DNA of 64,000 nucleotides. Origin: Oryzibacter oryziterrae (GTDB lineage Bacteria > Pseudomonadota > Alphaproteobacteria > Rhizobiales > Pleomorphomonadaceae). The number at the start of each line of letters is the position of its first letter. The first letter of the stretch is position 1. The stretch covers positions 310,001 to 374,000 of the forward strand of contig NZ_JAKJIC010000001.1 in assembly GCF_021864535.1 (NCBI RefSeq), in the 5' to 3' direction. A program made the translations under genes and the position numbers. Under the pieces are notes generated by a model. It made no database searches, had not been told where the DNA came from, and saw nothing but the letters and a program-made list of their open reading frames with translations. Shown here one piece after another: positions 9,784 through 18,498 of the stretch.

Positions 9784-10059
9784 ATGAACAAGAACGATCT
9801 GGTCACGCAGGTCGCCGAGAAGGCGTCGCTCAACAAGGCGCAGGCTGGTGCTGCCGTTGACGCGGTCTTCGCGACCATCACCGAAGCGCTGAAGGCTGGC
9901 GATGAAGTCCGCATCGTTGGTTTCGGCAATTTCGTCGTGACCGAGCGTGCTGCTTCCGAAGGCCGCAACCCGCAGACCGGCGAGCCGCTGCAGATTGCTG
10001 CTTCCAAGCAGCCGAAGTTCCGCGTCGGCAAGGGCCTCAAGGACGCTGTGAACGCCTAA
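9784..10059 (+). CDS. hupB: DNA-binding protein HU
   Basis: HU is the small nucleoid protein that bends and compacts DNA. The 91-residue product has normal length, with the N-terminal helices ([14 protein letters not shown]), the DNA-binding signature GFGNFVV and the beta-arm segment [12 protein letters not shown]. It follows lon, as in many alphaproteobacteria. The AGGGAC sequence just before ATG 9784 serves as ribosome-binding site. Two hairpins follow, the second a clear terminator. Confidence 0.97.
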   Translation: MNKNDLVTQVAEKASLNKAQAGAAVDAVFATITEALKAGDEVRIVGFGNFVVTERAASEGRNPQTGEPLQIAASKQPKFRVGKGLKDAVNA

Positions 10060-10066
10060 GGAGTTT

Positions 10067-10091
10067 GCGTGCCGTACACTGTGCGGCACGC
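10067..10091 (+). other. Hairpin immediately after hupB
   Basis: An 8-bp perfect stem (10067-10074 with 10084-10091) with a 9-nt loop lies 8 bp after the hupB stop. There is no proper T tract; the real terminator is the next stem, so this may protect the transcript's 3' end. Confidence 0.5.
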
Positions 10092-10100
10092 TTCATTGAT

Positions 10101-10134
10101 GGCGCGGTCCTTAACAAGATCGCGCCTTTTTTGT
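10101..10134 (+). terminator. Rho-independent terminator after hupB
   Basis: A 9-bp stem (10101-10109 with 10118-10126, one wobble) and an 8-nt loop are followed by six T at 10127-10132. Confidence 0.85.
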
Positions 10135-10241
10135 TGCTCGGCGAAGAGATTGGATCGGCCGCAAGGTCGCTTGCAATCGGTGGGGCGACGGATTACAGCA
10201 ATGTCGTTGCGCCGAGGCCAGCCCCGACGCGACCCCTTTGA

Positions 10242-10317
10242 GGGCGGTTAGCTCAGTTGGTAGAGCGCCAGTTTTACACACTGGATGTCGGCGGTTCGAG
10301 ACCGTCACCGCCCACCA
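10242..10317 (+). tRNA. tRNA-Val (anticodon UAC)
   Basis: A complete 76-nt cloverleaf with encoded CCA. Acceptor GGGCGGT (10242-10248) pairs with ACCGCCC (10307-10313). The anticodon stem CCAGT/ACTGG holds loop TTTACAC, giving anticodon TAC. The D-arm (TAGCTCAGTTGGTAGAGC) and T-loop GGTTCGAGACC are standard. Confidence 0.96.
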
Positions 10318-10397
10318 AATTTCCCAAATCAAAACAATGGTTTCTGCAAGTTCAGCTTGCCATGGCGTCGTCTTGTCCTGATGGGGCGCGAGCGGTG

Positions 10398-10889
10398 TCA
10401 GCCTGACTTGCGTTGCGCGAACTCAACCGCGCGGTCCAGGCTCAGCCAGCCGCCACCCCAGACAACCAGTGTCAGCGCCATCGCGGCCCAAGGCAGATGG
10501 AAGTTCGCCCAACCGTCGGGAACGGTGAGTTGAATCACCGCGGTCATCCCCAGGAGGCCGAGCGCGGCGAAGCGGGTGCCAAGCCCCAGGACGAGGAGAA
10601 TCGGCAGCAGGATCTCGCAGCAGCCGGCAGCATAAGCCATGGGGATGGGGGCCGGGTAGGGGAACTCGGCGCCGAGAATGTGCAGCTTGAACTCTTCTTC
10701 AAAGAGGTAGCGCGCGCCGAGCGAGAGATTGAACCAACCGTCCCATTTGGTCAGTCCGGAGGTGAAGAAGGGGACAGCCAGCGCGAAGCGCAAGGCCAGA
10801 AGCGGCACTGATTGCGGGATTGCCGCGAGCCAGGTGTTTGCTCTGGCGATGGTCGACGGTGCCGGGTGCGAAGTTGCGAGCGTGCTCAT
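10398..10889 (-). CDS. DoxX-family membrane protein of the bufferin operon
   Basis: A 163-residue integral membrane protein with about four hydrophobic helices. The segment RFALAVPFFTSGLTKWDGW and the later CCEILLPILLVLGLGTRFAALGLL are typical of DoxX/DoxD proteins. It is the last gene of the minus-strand operon; its start overlaps the stop of the upstream gene by 4 bp, implying translational coupling. DoxX proteins repeatedly accompany bufferin (DUF2282-DUF692-DUF2063) operons; a redox or membrane-export role is inferred, not established. Confidence 0.85.
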   Translation of the reverse strand: MSTLATSHPAPSTIARANTWLAAIPQSVPLLALRFALAVPFFTSGLTKWDGWFNLSLGARYLFEEEFKLHILGAEFPYPAPIPMAYAAGCCEILLPILLVLGLGTRFAALGLLGMTAVIQLTVPDGWANFHLPWAAMALTLVVWGGGWLSLDRAVEFAQRKSG

Positions 10890-11659
10890 GCGTGATCCTC
10901 AATGGAGGGGGTAAGGGCGACCAGTGCTCCGATGGAGACAAGACCCACCAGGCATGTTCCGAAGTCGAACTTGGGGTAAGCGGCAGCGGCTTCGGCCGCT
11001 TCGCCGAGCGTATGTCCTCTGATCAGGTGATCGACAAAGGCCGCTTCTGCGGGTTCGAGGCTATGGAGCAGCACATCGGAGTCAGGGCGGATGACGAGGA
11101 CGGATTCGCCGCTCCCAAGTTCGAAGCGGGGAACGTCGGGCTCCTGGTGTAGCGCCCAGATGGTTGCGACGGGATAGTCCGAGTGTAGCCAGCCCGCAGA
11201 TGGATGGAAGAACGCGCGGCAGTCGGCGAGTTGATCGGGTGGAATGCGGGCAAGGTCTGCGACCGTCATCGGCTGGACGTCGGCGGCGCCGTAGGCATGA
11301 GACCAGCGGACTTCCAGCATCGCAACGTCGGCGAGATAGGGCACTGCCGCGATCTCGACCAAGCTGGCGACGAAAGCGGGAAAATCGTCGCCATAGGCGA
11401 ACATCAGCGGCGAAGCCGGCTTGTGTTCTGCCACGTAGGCGCGGGCCATGCCGCGGAAGAACGGATCGCCGACAATGCGGCGCGTCACGGCAAAGCGAGC
11501 TTCAAGCGCGCCGACCAGTCCCACGTGGACGTTGTTGCGATAGACGGCAAAGCGTAGCGGATCGATCGGCCCCTCAGGGGTGACGATGTCCTGTGGTGGG
11601 GGAAGGGCGGGATCGGTGACGGCTGCGGCAAAGCGGGCGAGGGCAGCGGCGTGGTTCAT
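10886..11659 (-). CDS. bufC: HvfC/BufC-type DUF2063 partner protein
   Basis: A 257-residue cytoplasmic protein with the DUF2063 (putative DNA-binding/HvfC) N-terminal domain: [21 protein letters not shown]-like helices, a segment ending [14 protein letters not shown], then a C-terminal domain with acidic and aromatic residues. In characterised systems this protein is the recognition partner that presents the precursor peptide to the DUF692 enzyme; the old DNA-binding label is probably wrong. Start and stop overlap both neighbours by 4 bp, so bufB, bufC and doxX are translationally coupled. Confidence 0.85.
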   Translation of the reverse strand: MNHAAALARFAAAVTDPALPPPQDIVTPEGPIDPLRFAVYRNNVHVGLVGALEARFAVTRRIVGDPFFRGMARAYVAEHKPASPLMFAYGDDFPAFVASLVEIAAVPYLADVAMLEVRWSHAYGAADVQPMTVADLARIPPDQLADCRAFFHPSAGWLHSDYPVATIWALHQEPDVPRFELGSGESVLVIRPDSDVLLHSLEPAEAAFVDHLIRGHTLGEAAEAAAAYPKFDFGTCLVGLVSIGALVALTPSIEDHA

Positions 11660-12522
11660 GATGCCCGCCTCAAGTTCAGGAAACCTCGCGCCAGGACGTC
11701 GTCGACCCTCGCGGCTTCGGCATAAAGCACCGGGAAGTCCGGCACGTCATTGTCCCACTCGATCAGGGTTGGGCGGGGTCCGGCGAGGGCGATGACGTGT
11801 TCATAGAGGGCAAAGACGTCCGGGCGGGTTTCCGAGCCATGGGCATCGATCAGGAAGCGCTCGCCTCGGCCGTCGACAGCCTCGTCATAGCCGCCAAGGT
11901 GAATCTCGCCGATGAGTGGCAAGGGGAAGCGGTCGATATAGGCATAGGGGTCGACGCGATGGTTGGTGCAGGAGACCATCACGTTGTTGACGTCGAGAAG
12001 CAGTCCGCAGCCTGAGCGGCGCGCGACTTGGGTGAGGAAGTCGATTTCGTCGACGTCGGAAGCCTCGAACAGCACATAGGTTGAGGGATTCTCGAGCAAT
12101 ATTGGCCGGCCGAGCACAGTTTGGACGGTGTCCACATGTTCGACGACGCGCGCCAGCGTTTCCGCGGTATAGGGCAGCGGCAGAAGATCGTTGAGAAAAC
12201 CGATGTCGTGGCTCGACCAGGCGAGATGTTCCGAGACGGCCAGCGGTGCGTAGCGTTGCTCCAGGACCCGCAGGCGTTCGAGATGGTCGCGGTCGAGCGG
12301 ACGGGCTGCCCCGATCGACAGGCCGACGCCGTGCAGGGACAGTGGATATTGCTCGGCAATGGCGGTGAGGTGCCGGTGTGCCGGGCCGCCGGCCATCATG
12401 TAGTTCTCGGCGTGAACTTCGAAAAAGCCGACGTCGGGCCTTTCTGAATGGATGGTGGCGTAGTGCTGGGGCTTGAGCCCCAGACCGGCGCGGTTCGGCA
12501 GGGAGGACGGGCGGTTCGGCAT
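11656..12522 (-). CDS. bufB: DUF692-family multinuclear iron enzyme (bufferin maturation)
   Basis: A 288-residue TIM-barrel protein of the DUF692 family, related to MbnB of methanobactin synthesis, in which His, Glu and Asp residues bind two or three irons and oxidise Cys residues of a precursor. Recognisable segments are [55 protein letters not shown] and DAHGSE. It lies directly downstream of the bufA1 precursor and upstream of its partner, which strongly supports the bufferin assignment. Modification chemistry in this organism is inferred from family knowledge. Confidence 0.9.
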   Translation of the reverse strand: MPNRPSSLPNRAGLGLKPQHYATIHSERPDVGFFEVHAENYMMAGGPAHRHLTAIAEQYPLSLHGVGLSIGAARPLDRDHLERLRVLEQRYAPLAVSEHLAWSSHDIGFLNDLLPLPYTAETLARVVEHVDTVQTVLGRPILLENPSTYVLFEASDVDEIDFLTQVARRSGCGLLLDVNNVMVSCTNHRVDPYAYIDRFPLPLIGEIHLGGYDEAVDGRGERFLIDAHGSETRPDVFALYEHVIALAGPRPTLIEWDNDVPDFPVLYAEAARVDDVLARGFLNLRRAS

Positions 12523-12542
12523 GGCTTGCTCCGCTGTGAAGG

Positions 12543-12566
12543 GGGCGGCCCGTCGCAGGGCCGCCC
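12543..12566 (-). other. Intercistronic hairpin between bufA1 and bufB
   Basis: A perfect 9-bp GC stem (12543-12551 with 12558-12566, 6-nt loop) lies in the 54-bp gap after the bufA1 stop. No T tract follows in the minus direction, so it probably stabilises the short bufA1 message or partly attenuates read-through, allowing excess precursor over enzyme. Confidence 0.55.
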
Positions 12567-12576
12567 GTGATCAGGG

Positions 12577-12876
12577 TCAGGCCTTGGGAACGTCGCGCAT
12601 CAGCGGGGTGAGCGAGCCCATGCGCCCCTCGGGCAGCATCATGGTGGCGCAGGTGCCGGCGGGGACGGCCTTCCACTCGTTGCCCTGGTAGTCGATCTTG
12701 GAGGTTCCGGCGCAGGTGGTGCCGGCGCCAGCAGCGCAGTCGTTCTGGCCCTTGAGGGCGACACCGAAGCACTTCTCGGTCTTCATGTCGGCGGCGGAGG
12801 CGGAGGAAACGGCAAGGCCGGCGATGGCCGTGGCAAGCGAACCGGCGAGGGCGAGCGAGAGATTGAGCTTGGACAT
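12577..12876 (-). CDS. bufA1: Bufferin precursor (DUF2282 family, BufA1 type)
   Basis: A 99-residue secreted peptide precursor. A clear Sec signal peptide covers about residues 1-28 (hydrophobic core, cleavage after ASA). The mature part has exactly four Cys (36, 47, 55, 76) in the DUF2282 pattern: [15 protein letters not shown], then [16 protein letters not shown], then PAGTC. Family members are modified on Cys by the DUF692 enzyme and bind copper in the periplasm. Start ATG at 12876 is preferred to the longer reading frame because an AGAGGAA ribosome-binding site precedes it and the signal peptide begins there. It is first in the operon and lies under a candidate SigF promoter. Confidence 0.9.
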   Translation of the reverse strand: MSKLNLSLALAGSLATAIAGLAVSSASAADMKTEKCFGVALKGQNDCAAGAGTTCAGTSKIDYQGNEWKAVPAGTCATMMLPEGRMGSLTPLMRDVPKA

Positions 12877-12934
12877 GTTGAATTCCTCTTCTGGAAGGTT
12901 GGCAGGGCCGGCGTCTACCGGCCACATCTTCCAA

Positions 12935-12959
12935 TTCGAGAGGGCGCGTGGTTTGTTAC
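12935..12959 (-). promoter_or_regulatory. SigF-type ECF promoter of the bufferin operon
   Basis: On the minus strand GTAAC (12959-12955), a 16-bp spacer and CGAA (12938-12935) lie about 59 bp before the bufA1 start. The identical element and spacing occur on the plus strand before the sigma-factor gene. This matches the promoter pattern described for Caulobacter SigF as I remember it. Confidence 0.75.
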
Positions 12960-13026
12960 GCTGCGTCAGGATCACGAAAGCGTGATAGACATTTCGAGTT
13001 CCGGCCGGATTTTCTTGCCTGACGCT

Positions 13027-13051
13027 GTAACAAAACGCGTGGTCTGGCGAA
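13027..13051 (+). promoter_or_regulatory. SigF-type ECF promoter of the sigma/anti-sigma operon
   Basis: GTAAC (13027-13031), a 16-bp spacer and CGAA (13048-13051). The first bases of the spacer (AAAAC) also resemble the divergent copy. Transcription would begin close to 13058, which argues that translation starts at GTG 13071 rather than ATG 13059. Confidence 0.75.
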
Positions 13052-13070
13052 GTCGTACATGGAGACAAGT

Positions 13071-13610
13071 GTGGCGGCTGACATGGAGCAAGAGCTGGCT
13101 GAGTTGATGCGGGCTGCGCTTGGCGGAGAGGATGTCGCTTATGCTGCGTTCCTCAGGCAGGTCTCTGGCCTGATCCGCAGCTTCGTGCGCCGCAAGCTGG
13201 GTGCCGGCGGCCCCGCTGAGCCCGAGGATGTGCTGCAGGAGGTGCTGCTCGCGCTGCATCTCAAGCGCCACACCTGGCGCGCCAGCGAACCGATCCTGCC
13301 CTGGGTTTATGCGATTGCCCGCTACAAGGTCGTCGATGCCTATCGTCGACGGGGGCAGCGGGTGGTCGTCGACATCGACGATCTCTCTGATGTGCTGGCT
13401 GCGCCAGAGCAAGAGACCGCCAGTGAGCGTGACATCGAGCGGGCTCTATCGTCGCTACCGGCCGGGCAGCGGGCGGTGGTCACCTCGATCTCGCTGGAAG
13501 GACGGTCGATCGGCGAGACGGCCAATCGGCTGACCATGAAGGAAACGGCGGTGCGTGTGGCGCTGCACCGCGGACTGGCGGCGATTGCCGCGAAATTCGG
13601 ACGGACGTGA
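13071..13610 (+). CDS. sigF: ECF RNA polymerase sigma factor, SigF type
   Basis: A 179-residue extracytoplasmic-function sigma factor. Region 2 (about 20-90) contains [17 protein letters not shown] and [20 protein letters not shown]; region 4 (about 120-175) has the helix-turn-helix [15 protein letters not shown]-like segment with [16 protein letters not shown] 13071 is chosen because GGAG at 13061-13064 is well spaced and the mapped promoter-like element leaves no leader for ATG 13059, which also coincides with the expected transcription start. The next gene, 4 bp on, encodes its membrane anti-sigma factor; the divergent operon is the likely target. Confidence 0.9.
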   Translation: MAADMEQELAELMRAALGGEDVAYAAFLRQVSGLIRSFVRRKLGAGGPAEPEDVLQEVLLALHLKRHTWRASEPILPWVYAIARYKVVDAYRRRGQRVVVDIDDLSDVLAAPEQETASERDIERALSSLPAGQRAVVTSISLEGRSIGETANRLTMKETAVRVALHRGLAAIAAKFGRT

Positions 13611-13614
13611 CACC

Positions 13615-14247
13615 ATGAAGACGGAAGACCTGATCCGCGCCCTGGCCAGTGATGGCACTGTGAAGGCGCCTTCGCCGGAGCGGACTTGCGCCCGGGCGAT
13701 CCTGTTGGCCGTGCCGCTGGCTGCTGCGGTTTTCCTTGTGATCCTGCGACCGCGCCCGGATTTCATGGAGTCGCTGGACAGTTTGCGCTTCCTGAGCAAG
13801 TTCCTGGTGACGCTGACGCTGTTTGCCACCATGGCTTACGCGACCATGCATCTGGCGCGACCGACAGGGCGCGCGAGCGCCTGGTCCTTCGTGCTGACGC
13901 CGGTGCTGGTCGTTCTGGTTGCGGCGATGGAATGGCTGGTGCTGCCCCCCGGGACGAGGCTGCCTGCCATGTTGGGGCATAACGCATTGATCTGCATGAC
14001 AGCCATTCCAGTCATCGGTCTGCTGCCGCTGGGTGTGTTCATCATGGCTTTGCGCCAATGTGCACCGACGGCGCCGGCTCTGGCGGGTACCATCGCCGGG
14101 CTTATGGCGGGTGGACTGGCCGCGACCTTCTATGCCTCCCATTGTACGGACGACTCTCCGCTGTTCGTCGCGCTCTGGTACTCGCTTGCGGTGGGTGTGC
14201 TGGCGATCGTTGGGGGCCTCGCGGGACGCTGGTTTGTCCGCTGGTGA
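13615..14247 (+). CDS. nrsF: NrsF/DUF1109 membrane anti-sigma factor
   Basis: A 210-residue inner-membrane protein with about six hydrophobic helices and a short cytoplasmic N-terminus (MKTEDLIRALASDG), the DUF1109 layout. Cys residues at 25, 127, 149 and 177 are visible; in Caulobacter NrsF two conserved Cys are needed to sense metals such as chromate and cadmium, and C149 (RQCAP) and C177 (ASHCTDD) are the best candidates here. It lies 4 bp after sigF, in the same operon. It probably holds SigF at the membrane until metal stress releases it. Confidence 0.88.
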   Translation: MKTEDLIRALASDGTVKAPSPERTCARAILLAVPLAAAVFLVILRPRPDFMESLDSLRFLSKFLVTLTLFATMAYATMHLARPTGRASAWSFVLTPVLVVLVAAMEWLVLPPGTRLPAMLGHNALICMTAIPVIGLLPLGVFIMALRQCAPTAPALAGTIAGLMAGGLAATFYASHCTDDSPLFVALWYSLAVGVLAIVGGLAGRWFVRW

Positions 14248-14804
14248 GTCTGAGTCGACTCGTCGATCGCTTGGGTTTGTTTGTCGGGCTGTTGGCGAGC
14301 CGATCTACGGGGTTGGACTGTCTTGCACTACCAAGACTCTCGCTTATTGACGGCCTTTTTTTGCGAAATTGTCTGCGGCATCAATCCATCGCTTTGCACG
14401 CCAACCTCAAACGAGTCACCGGTTTTGTCTAGTGTCGCGCAATATGTCTTTATTTCGTTAAGTTCCAAAAAATGATGTAGCGGGTCCCTTATGAGGTTGG
14501 TCAGTGGGACTTCGACAACCAACTTCCAGGTGGATACTAGGATTTCTGTTACTGCTCAGTCCATTGGCGCCTAACTCAAGCACCAACTGTCGCAAGTTTT
14601 CGTTCAGGGCAGTAGTGTAATCACTTATGTTTTTTGAGGGTGATATCCAGACGATCGGTCACTTGTCTGTTGACCCCAGCGTAGCGGGGGGAGCAAGCGG
14701 CTTGCGAAACATTGCGTTTCCGACCAAAATCCCTCTCTGACTCAGCAGGCATTAAAGTCGGACACACAAGTTCGCGATTTGCCGTTCCGCAGCCGGGAGG
14801 CAGC
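14248..14804. other. 557-bp gap between the sigF operon and the glycan locus
   Basis: No supported gene. The stretch from about 14330 to 14650 looks lower in GC than its surroundings. A 64-codon frame on the minus strand (14328-14522) has no ribosome-binding site or recognisable motif. The gap must hold the promoter of the GT2 gene. No terminator was found after nrsF. Confidence 0.6.
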
Positions 14805-16727
14805 ATGTCGTTGCAGATGAACTCAAAAATCGCCGCTCCCCGCAGTCTGGTCACAAGTCCTGACGGGCGTTTGGCACTCAGTTACGGCTGCGATGTCACC
14901 CCTGATCCCAAAGCTGCACTTCATGTTCATTTCGACGCCTTGATCTCCATAGGCGGGACGGGATGGCTGGTTGCCGGCTGGGTGGTCGATCCGGGCCGAT
15001 GTTTGACAGGTGCCGTGTTTGTCGGTTGCGGGGATGTTGTGCTCGCGGATCTGGCTCTGAAAAGGGCCGCACCGGGTCCCGCTGGCGATGGTTCCAGCTT
15101 TCCGTTTCTAGGCTTGTTGCCGCAGCAGCGTGGTTCTGTCGGACTGACCGTCACACTCGAAGCTGACGATGGCGCGGCGTTGACCGGATTGATCTGGCCG
15201 ACAGGTAACGTTCAAGACGTAGAGGAATTCATCGGACGCTGTTCCTTTGAGGCCGCTCTGGCAGCAATGCAGCGCCTTGTCGACCAGCACCGGGTCTTGT
15301 TTGGCGATAACACGGTCATCGCTTCGCAAATCGACGAGGTGCTCGAGACGTTTTATGGACGAATCCAGAAGAATCCCCTCGAAGAAGCTTCGCTTGGGAT
15401 GCCCATCGCCGCTTATCTCGACGTGGCGCAACGTGTCGGCGCCATCGGTATTCTGCTGAAGGGATGGGTCGTTCACGTCACCCAGGACAAAATGGTGTCG
15501 GTGACGCTCAAGAGCTTTTTCGGTCGGCAGGTGCAGCTCGATCTTCCCTTGCCGGCATCGACCCGTCTCGACGTGGTGGAAGCGCTTGCCAGCACTGTTC
15601 CCGGCGGCAATCTCGATTGCGGAATCGTGGCCTTCGCGCCTTGCGCCGATGTTCACGCTGAGGACAAGCGCTGGTTTGCCGAGTTTGCGACCATGAGCGG
15701 GTCTCTGTTCAGAATCCCGTTTCGACTCGCCGTTCCGACTTCACCACGCAAACTGGCCGAAGAGGTTTCGATGTGGGCCGAGGAGACGGTGATAGATGCC
15801 GTGGATCTTTATGCGCGGGCGCTCGGACCGGCGTTGTCCGAGCTCTGGCGGCTGGCTCTCGAACAGAAGCCTCACCCCAAGGATAACGTCTATGGTCGCT
15901 TGCCTGAGGATCCAGAGGTTTCCATCATCATTCCGCTCTACGGGCGGGTGGACTTTCTGAAGCACCAGATCGCCAACTTCGCCAATGACGCGGACTTCCG
16001 CCATGGAACGGCACGAGCCGAGTTGATCTATGTTCTCGACGATCCGCGGCGGGCCAAGGAGGTGGCCTTGCTCGCCGATACGGTTGCCAAGCTCTATGAC
16101 GTGCCGTTCCGGCTTGTCGACCTGCGCGCCAACTTCGGCTATTCCACCGCAAATAACGTTGGGGCGTCCGTCGCGCGGGGGAAATACCTAATCCTTTTGA
16201 ATTCCGACATCATCCCAAAGGCCAAGGGCTGGGTGTCGCAGCTCTTGGCGACAGCGGAAACGGTGCCGTCACTTGGTGCTCTCGGATGCCGTCTGCTGTT
16301 CGACGACGGATCGATCCAGCATGCCGGGATGGAGTTTCGCCCGGCTCCGGTCCTGCCGGGAACGTGGCTGAACCATCATTCCAACAAGGGCTTGGCCGTA
16401 TCCTTCGATCCGGTTCGGGGGCAAGCCGAGGTGCCGGCCGTGACGGGGGCTTGTCTGCTGACGCCACGTGCCGTGTTTGCCGAGCTGGGCGGTCTGTCGA
16501 CCAACTATATCATTGGCGATTTTGAGGACTCCGACTATTGCCTCAAAGCGCGCCAGTCCGGACGTGCGATCGTCTATACCTCCGAGGTCGAGCTCTATCA
16601 CCTTGAGCGACAATCCATGCGAATGATCGGCGATGGTCGTTACAAGTTGACGCTCTTCAACATGTGGCAGCACACGAACCGCTGGGGAGATTTGATCGAG
16701 CAGGTCATGGACGCTCCCGGCGTCTGA
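14805..16727 (+). CDS. Family 2 glycosyltransferase with N-terminal beta-repeat region
   Basis: A 640-residue protein. The C-terminal part (about 370-610) is a GT-A fold family 2 transferase: VSIIIPLYGRVDFL at its start, GKYLILLNSDIIPK supplying the DxD-like metal site, and GDFEDSDYCLKARQSGR as the later acidic catalytic region. The first about 350 residues contain two segments of the pattern G-W-V-V-D (AGWVVDPGRC; KGWVVHVTQD) followed by beta-rich stretches, resembling the repeats of the protein at 27988. ATG 14805 is chosen over a longer frame because GGGAGG at 14795-14800 precedes it. It opens the surface-glycan locus; acceptor and sugar are unknown. Confidence 0.85.
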   Translation: MSLQMNSKIAAPRSLVTSPDGRLALSYGCDVTPDPKAALHVHFDALISIGGTGWLVAGWVVDPGRCLTGAVFVGCGDVVLADLALKRAAPGPAGDGSSFPFLGLLPQQRGSVGLTVTLEADDGAALTGLIWPTGNVQDVEEFIGRCSFEAALAAMQRLVDQHRVLFGDNTVIASQIDEVLETFYGRIQKNPLEEASLGMPIAAYLDVAQRVGAIGILLKGWVVHVTQDKMVSVTLKSFFGRQVQLDLPLPASTRLDVVEALASTVPGGNLDCGIVAFAPCADVHAEDKRWFAEFATMSGSLFRIPFRLAVPTSPRKLAEEVSMWAEETVIDAVDLYARALGPALSELWRLALEQKPHPKDNVYGRLPEDPEVSIIIPLYGRVDFLKHQIANFANDADFRHGTARAELIYVLDDPRRAKEVALLADTVAKLYDVPFRLVDLRANFGYSTANNVGASVARGKYLILLNSDIIPKAKGWVSQLLATAETVPSLGALGCRLLFDDGSIQHAGMEFRPAPVLPGTWLNHHSNKGLAVSFDPVRGQAEVPAVTGACLLTPRAVFAELGGLSTNYIIGDFEDSDYCLKARQSGRAIVYTSEVELYHLERQSMRMIGDGRYKLTLFNMWQHTNRWGDLIEQVMDAPGV

Positions 16728-17089
16728 CGGCACGGCTGCGATTGCGATGGTTGTCATACCTACCCGTTAGTCCGGAGCGTGGTGATCGCTCGCGAGCTAT
16801 GCTCCGCAGGCCAGCTTGCATCTGGTGCTCGACCTGCGGCAGCGGTGATCGACGGCATTCCCTGGGGATTTCGATGCCGCCCAAATGCCGGATCTGGTCT
16901 TCCCTTGGAGGGGGTGGCTAATTTAATCGTTTTCTGTCAATACCTTATTGCACTCTAGGTCCTCAATCGGTCGATGGAGAAAGACGACCTGTAGGCGTGA
17001 TCGTTTTTTGACGGGTTGGGGGTGGTCGTATAGTCTTGCCGCGTTGCTGGGTGAATAGAATCAAGTTGGATTTTAGGGGGCGGCGGGAC
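16728..17089. other. 362-bp gap before the response-regulator gene
   Basis: No coding potential supported and no terminator found. It holds the promoter region of the regulator gene; a GGCGGGA ribosome-binding site lies just before ATG 17090. Confidence 0.5.
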
Positions 17090-17803
17090 ATGAGCGGGGT
17101 TACGACGATCATCATTGCGCGCGACGACCTGTCTGTACCCGGTGTCACGCGCAAGCCGACTGGCGGCGGTCTGCAGGCTGCGGAGGACCGTAATCTGTTT
17201 GATGTGTTGGACGAACGCGTTCCGGATGTTCTGGTGCTCGATTGCCGCGGTCCCACACGCAATGGCTTGCCCGCGATCGAAAAGATACGGGAACGGACGT
17301 CGGTTCCGCTTCTGGTCATCTGTGAGGCTGACGACCCTCTGCAGGGCAAGTATCTGATGAATGGCGCGACCGACTGCCTGCAGTCACCGTTTGACATCCT
17401 GATTTTCAACAGCATGCTGCAGGATATTGTCCAGCGTTCCCGGCAAGGGCATGACGACGCTCTTAACCGCCTGCTGCCGATGTCCTTTTCGGGCATCAAC
17501 TTCGATCCGCGCGACAACTCATTGCAATATGGCGCCAATGTGCTGAAGTTGACCACGTCCGAGAGCCGACTGATCGTGCATTTTGCCCGCAAGCCTGGTC
17601 TGATCTGCTCGCGGCAGGAGCTATCCGAAGTGCTCTATGGTGACCGCCGCCCGGTCAGCGACAGGGCGATCGACGCGATCATCGTCCGACTGCGCAAGAA
17701 GCTCGGCGATGTCAGCAACGGCACTGCCGACGGTCTGATCAAGACGGAATTCCGGCTTGGCTACATGTTCACCAGCCGCGTTGACGACGTCATGCCTGTC
17801 TGA
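17090..17803 (+). CDS. OmpR-type regulator with degenerate receiver domain
   Basis: A 237-residue protein with a receiver-like N-terminal domain (about 1-115) and an OmpR/PhoB winged-helix DNA-binding domain (about 140-235; LTTSESRLIVHFARKPG, SDRAIDAIIVRLRKKLG, FRLGYMF). The putative phospho-acceptor is Asp51 (VLVLDCRG). The conserved Lys-Pro of strand 5 is replaced (DCLQSPFD instead of a K-P pair) and the N-terminal acidic pair is displaced, so phosphorylation-dependent switching is doubtful. No sensor kinase is nearby. Its position 83 bp before rfbC suggests control of the glycan operon, which is inference. Confidence 0.8.
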   Translation: MSGVTTIIIARDDLSVPGVTRKPTGGGLQAAEDRNLFDVLDERVPDVLVLDCRGPTRNGLPAIEKIRERTSVPLLVICEADDPLQGKYLMNGATDCLQSPFDILIFNSMLQDIVQRSRQGHDDALNRLLPMSFSGINFDPRDNSLQYGANVLKLTTSESRLIVHFARKPGLICSRQELSEVLYGDRRPVSDRAIDAIIVRLRKKLGDVSNGTADGLIKTEFRLGYMFTSRVDDVMPV

Positions 17804-17886
17804 GAGTGCTGCGTGCAAAGGCCAGGTCCGCGACCGTAAGTTTGATCGGTCGGGTGGGCGGCCAGCCAATGAGGGAAATGTGGGGG

Positions 17887-18450
17887 ATGGAGATCGAGCG
17901 GACCGCGATCGCCGATGTGCTGCTGATGCGGCCCAAGAAATTCGGTGACGCTCGGGGCTATTTCATGGAAACCTTTCGCGCCGACCAACTGGCCGAATGG
18001 ATTGGTCCACAGGCTTTCGTGCAGGACAACCAGTCGATGTCGGCTGAGCAGGGTACCGTGCGTGGTCTGCATTTTCAACTTGAGCCGCGGGCGCAGGGCA
18101 AGTTGGTTCGCTGCGTCGCTGGCGCGCTGTTTGACGTGGCGGTCGACCTTCGCCGGGGATCACCGACCTTCGGCCGCCATGTCGGCGTCGAACTCACGGA
18201 AGAAAATGCGCTACAGTTGTGGGTCCCTGCCGGATTCGCACATGGTTTCTGCACTTTGGTCGACAGGACAGTGATCGCCTACAAGGTGTCGGACTATTAT
18301 AGTCCGGAGCATGATCGCGGCCTTAGGTGGGACGATCCCGCGCTTGGGATCGACTGGCCGGTCGAGCCCGACAAAGCCGTTCTGTCCGTCAAGGACAAGA
18401 TGCAGCCGGCCCTGGCGGATCTGGCGTCCAATTTTGTCTATCGGCCGTGA
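17887..18450 (+). CDS. rfbC: dTDP-4-dehydrorhamnose 3,5-epimerase
   Basis: The third enzyme of dTDP-L-rhamnose synthesis. The 187-residue cupin has the family landmarks KFGDARGYFMETF, QDNQSMSAEQGTVRGLHFQ (catalytic His) and the WVPAGFAHGF motif. ATG 17887 gives the standard N-terminus (MEIERTAI) with GAGGG at 17871-17875 as ribosome-binding site. It begins the rfbC-rfbB-rfbD-rfbA group. Confidence 0.95.
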   Translation: MEIERTAIADVLLMRPKKFGDARGYFMETFRADQLAEWIGPQAFVQDNQSMSAEQGTVRGLHFQLEPRAQGKLVRCVAGALFDVAVDLRRGSPTFGRHVGVELTEENALQLWVPAGFAHGFCTLVDRTVIAYKVSDYYSPEHDRGLRWDDPALGIDWPVEPDKAVLSVKDKMQPALADLASNFVYRP

Positions 18451-18498
18451 GCATGGACGGCGACGGTTTCGTTCATCGGCTGTCATAGGAAGCGAGTG

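Noticed and set aside
14328-14522. A 64-codon minus-strand frame in the low-GC gap
   Set aside because: No ribosome-binding site, no motif and no context.
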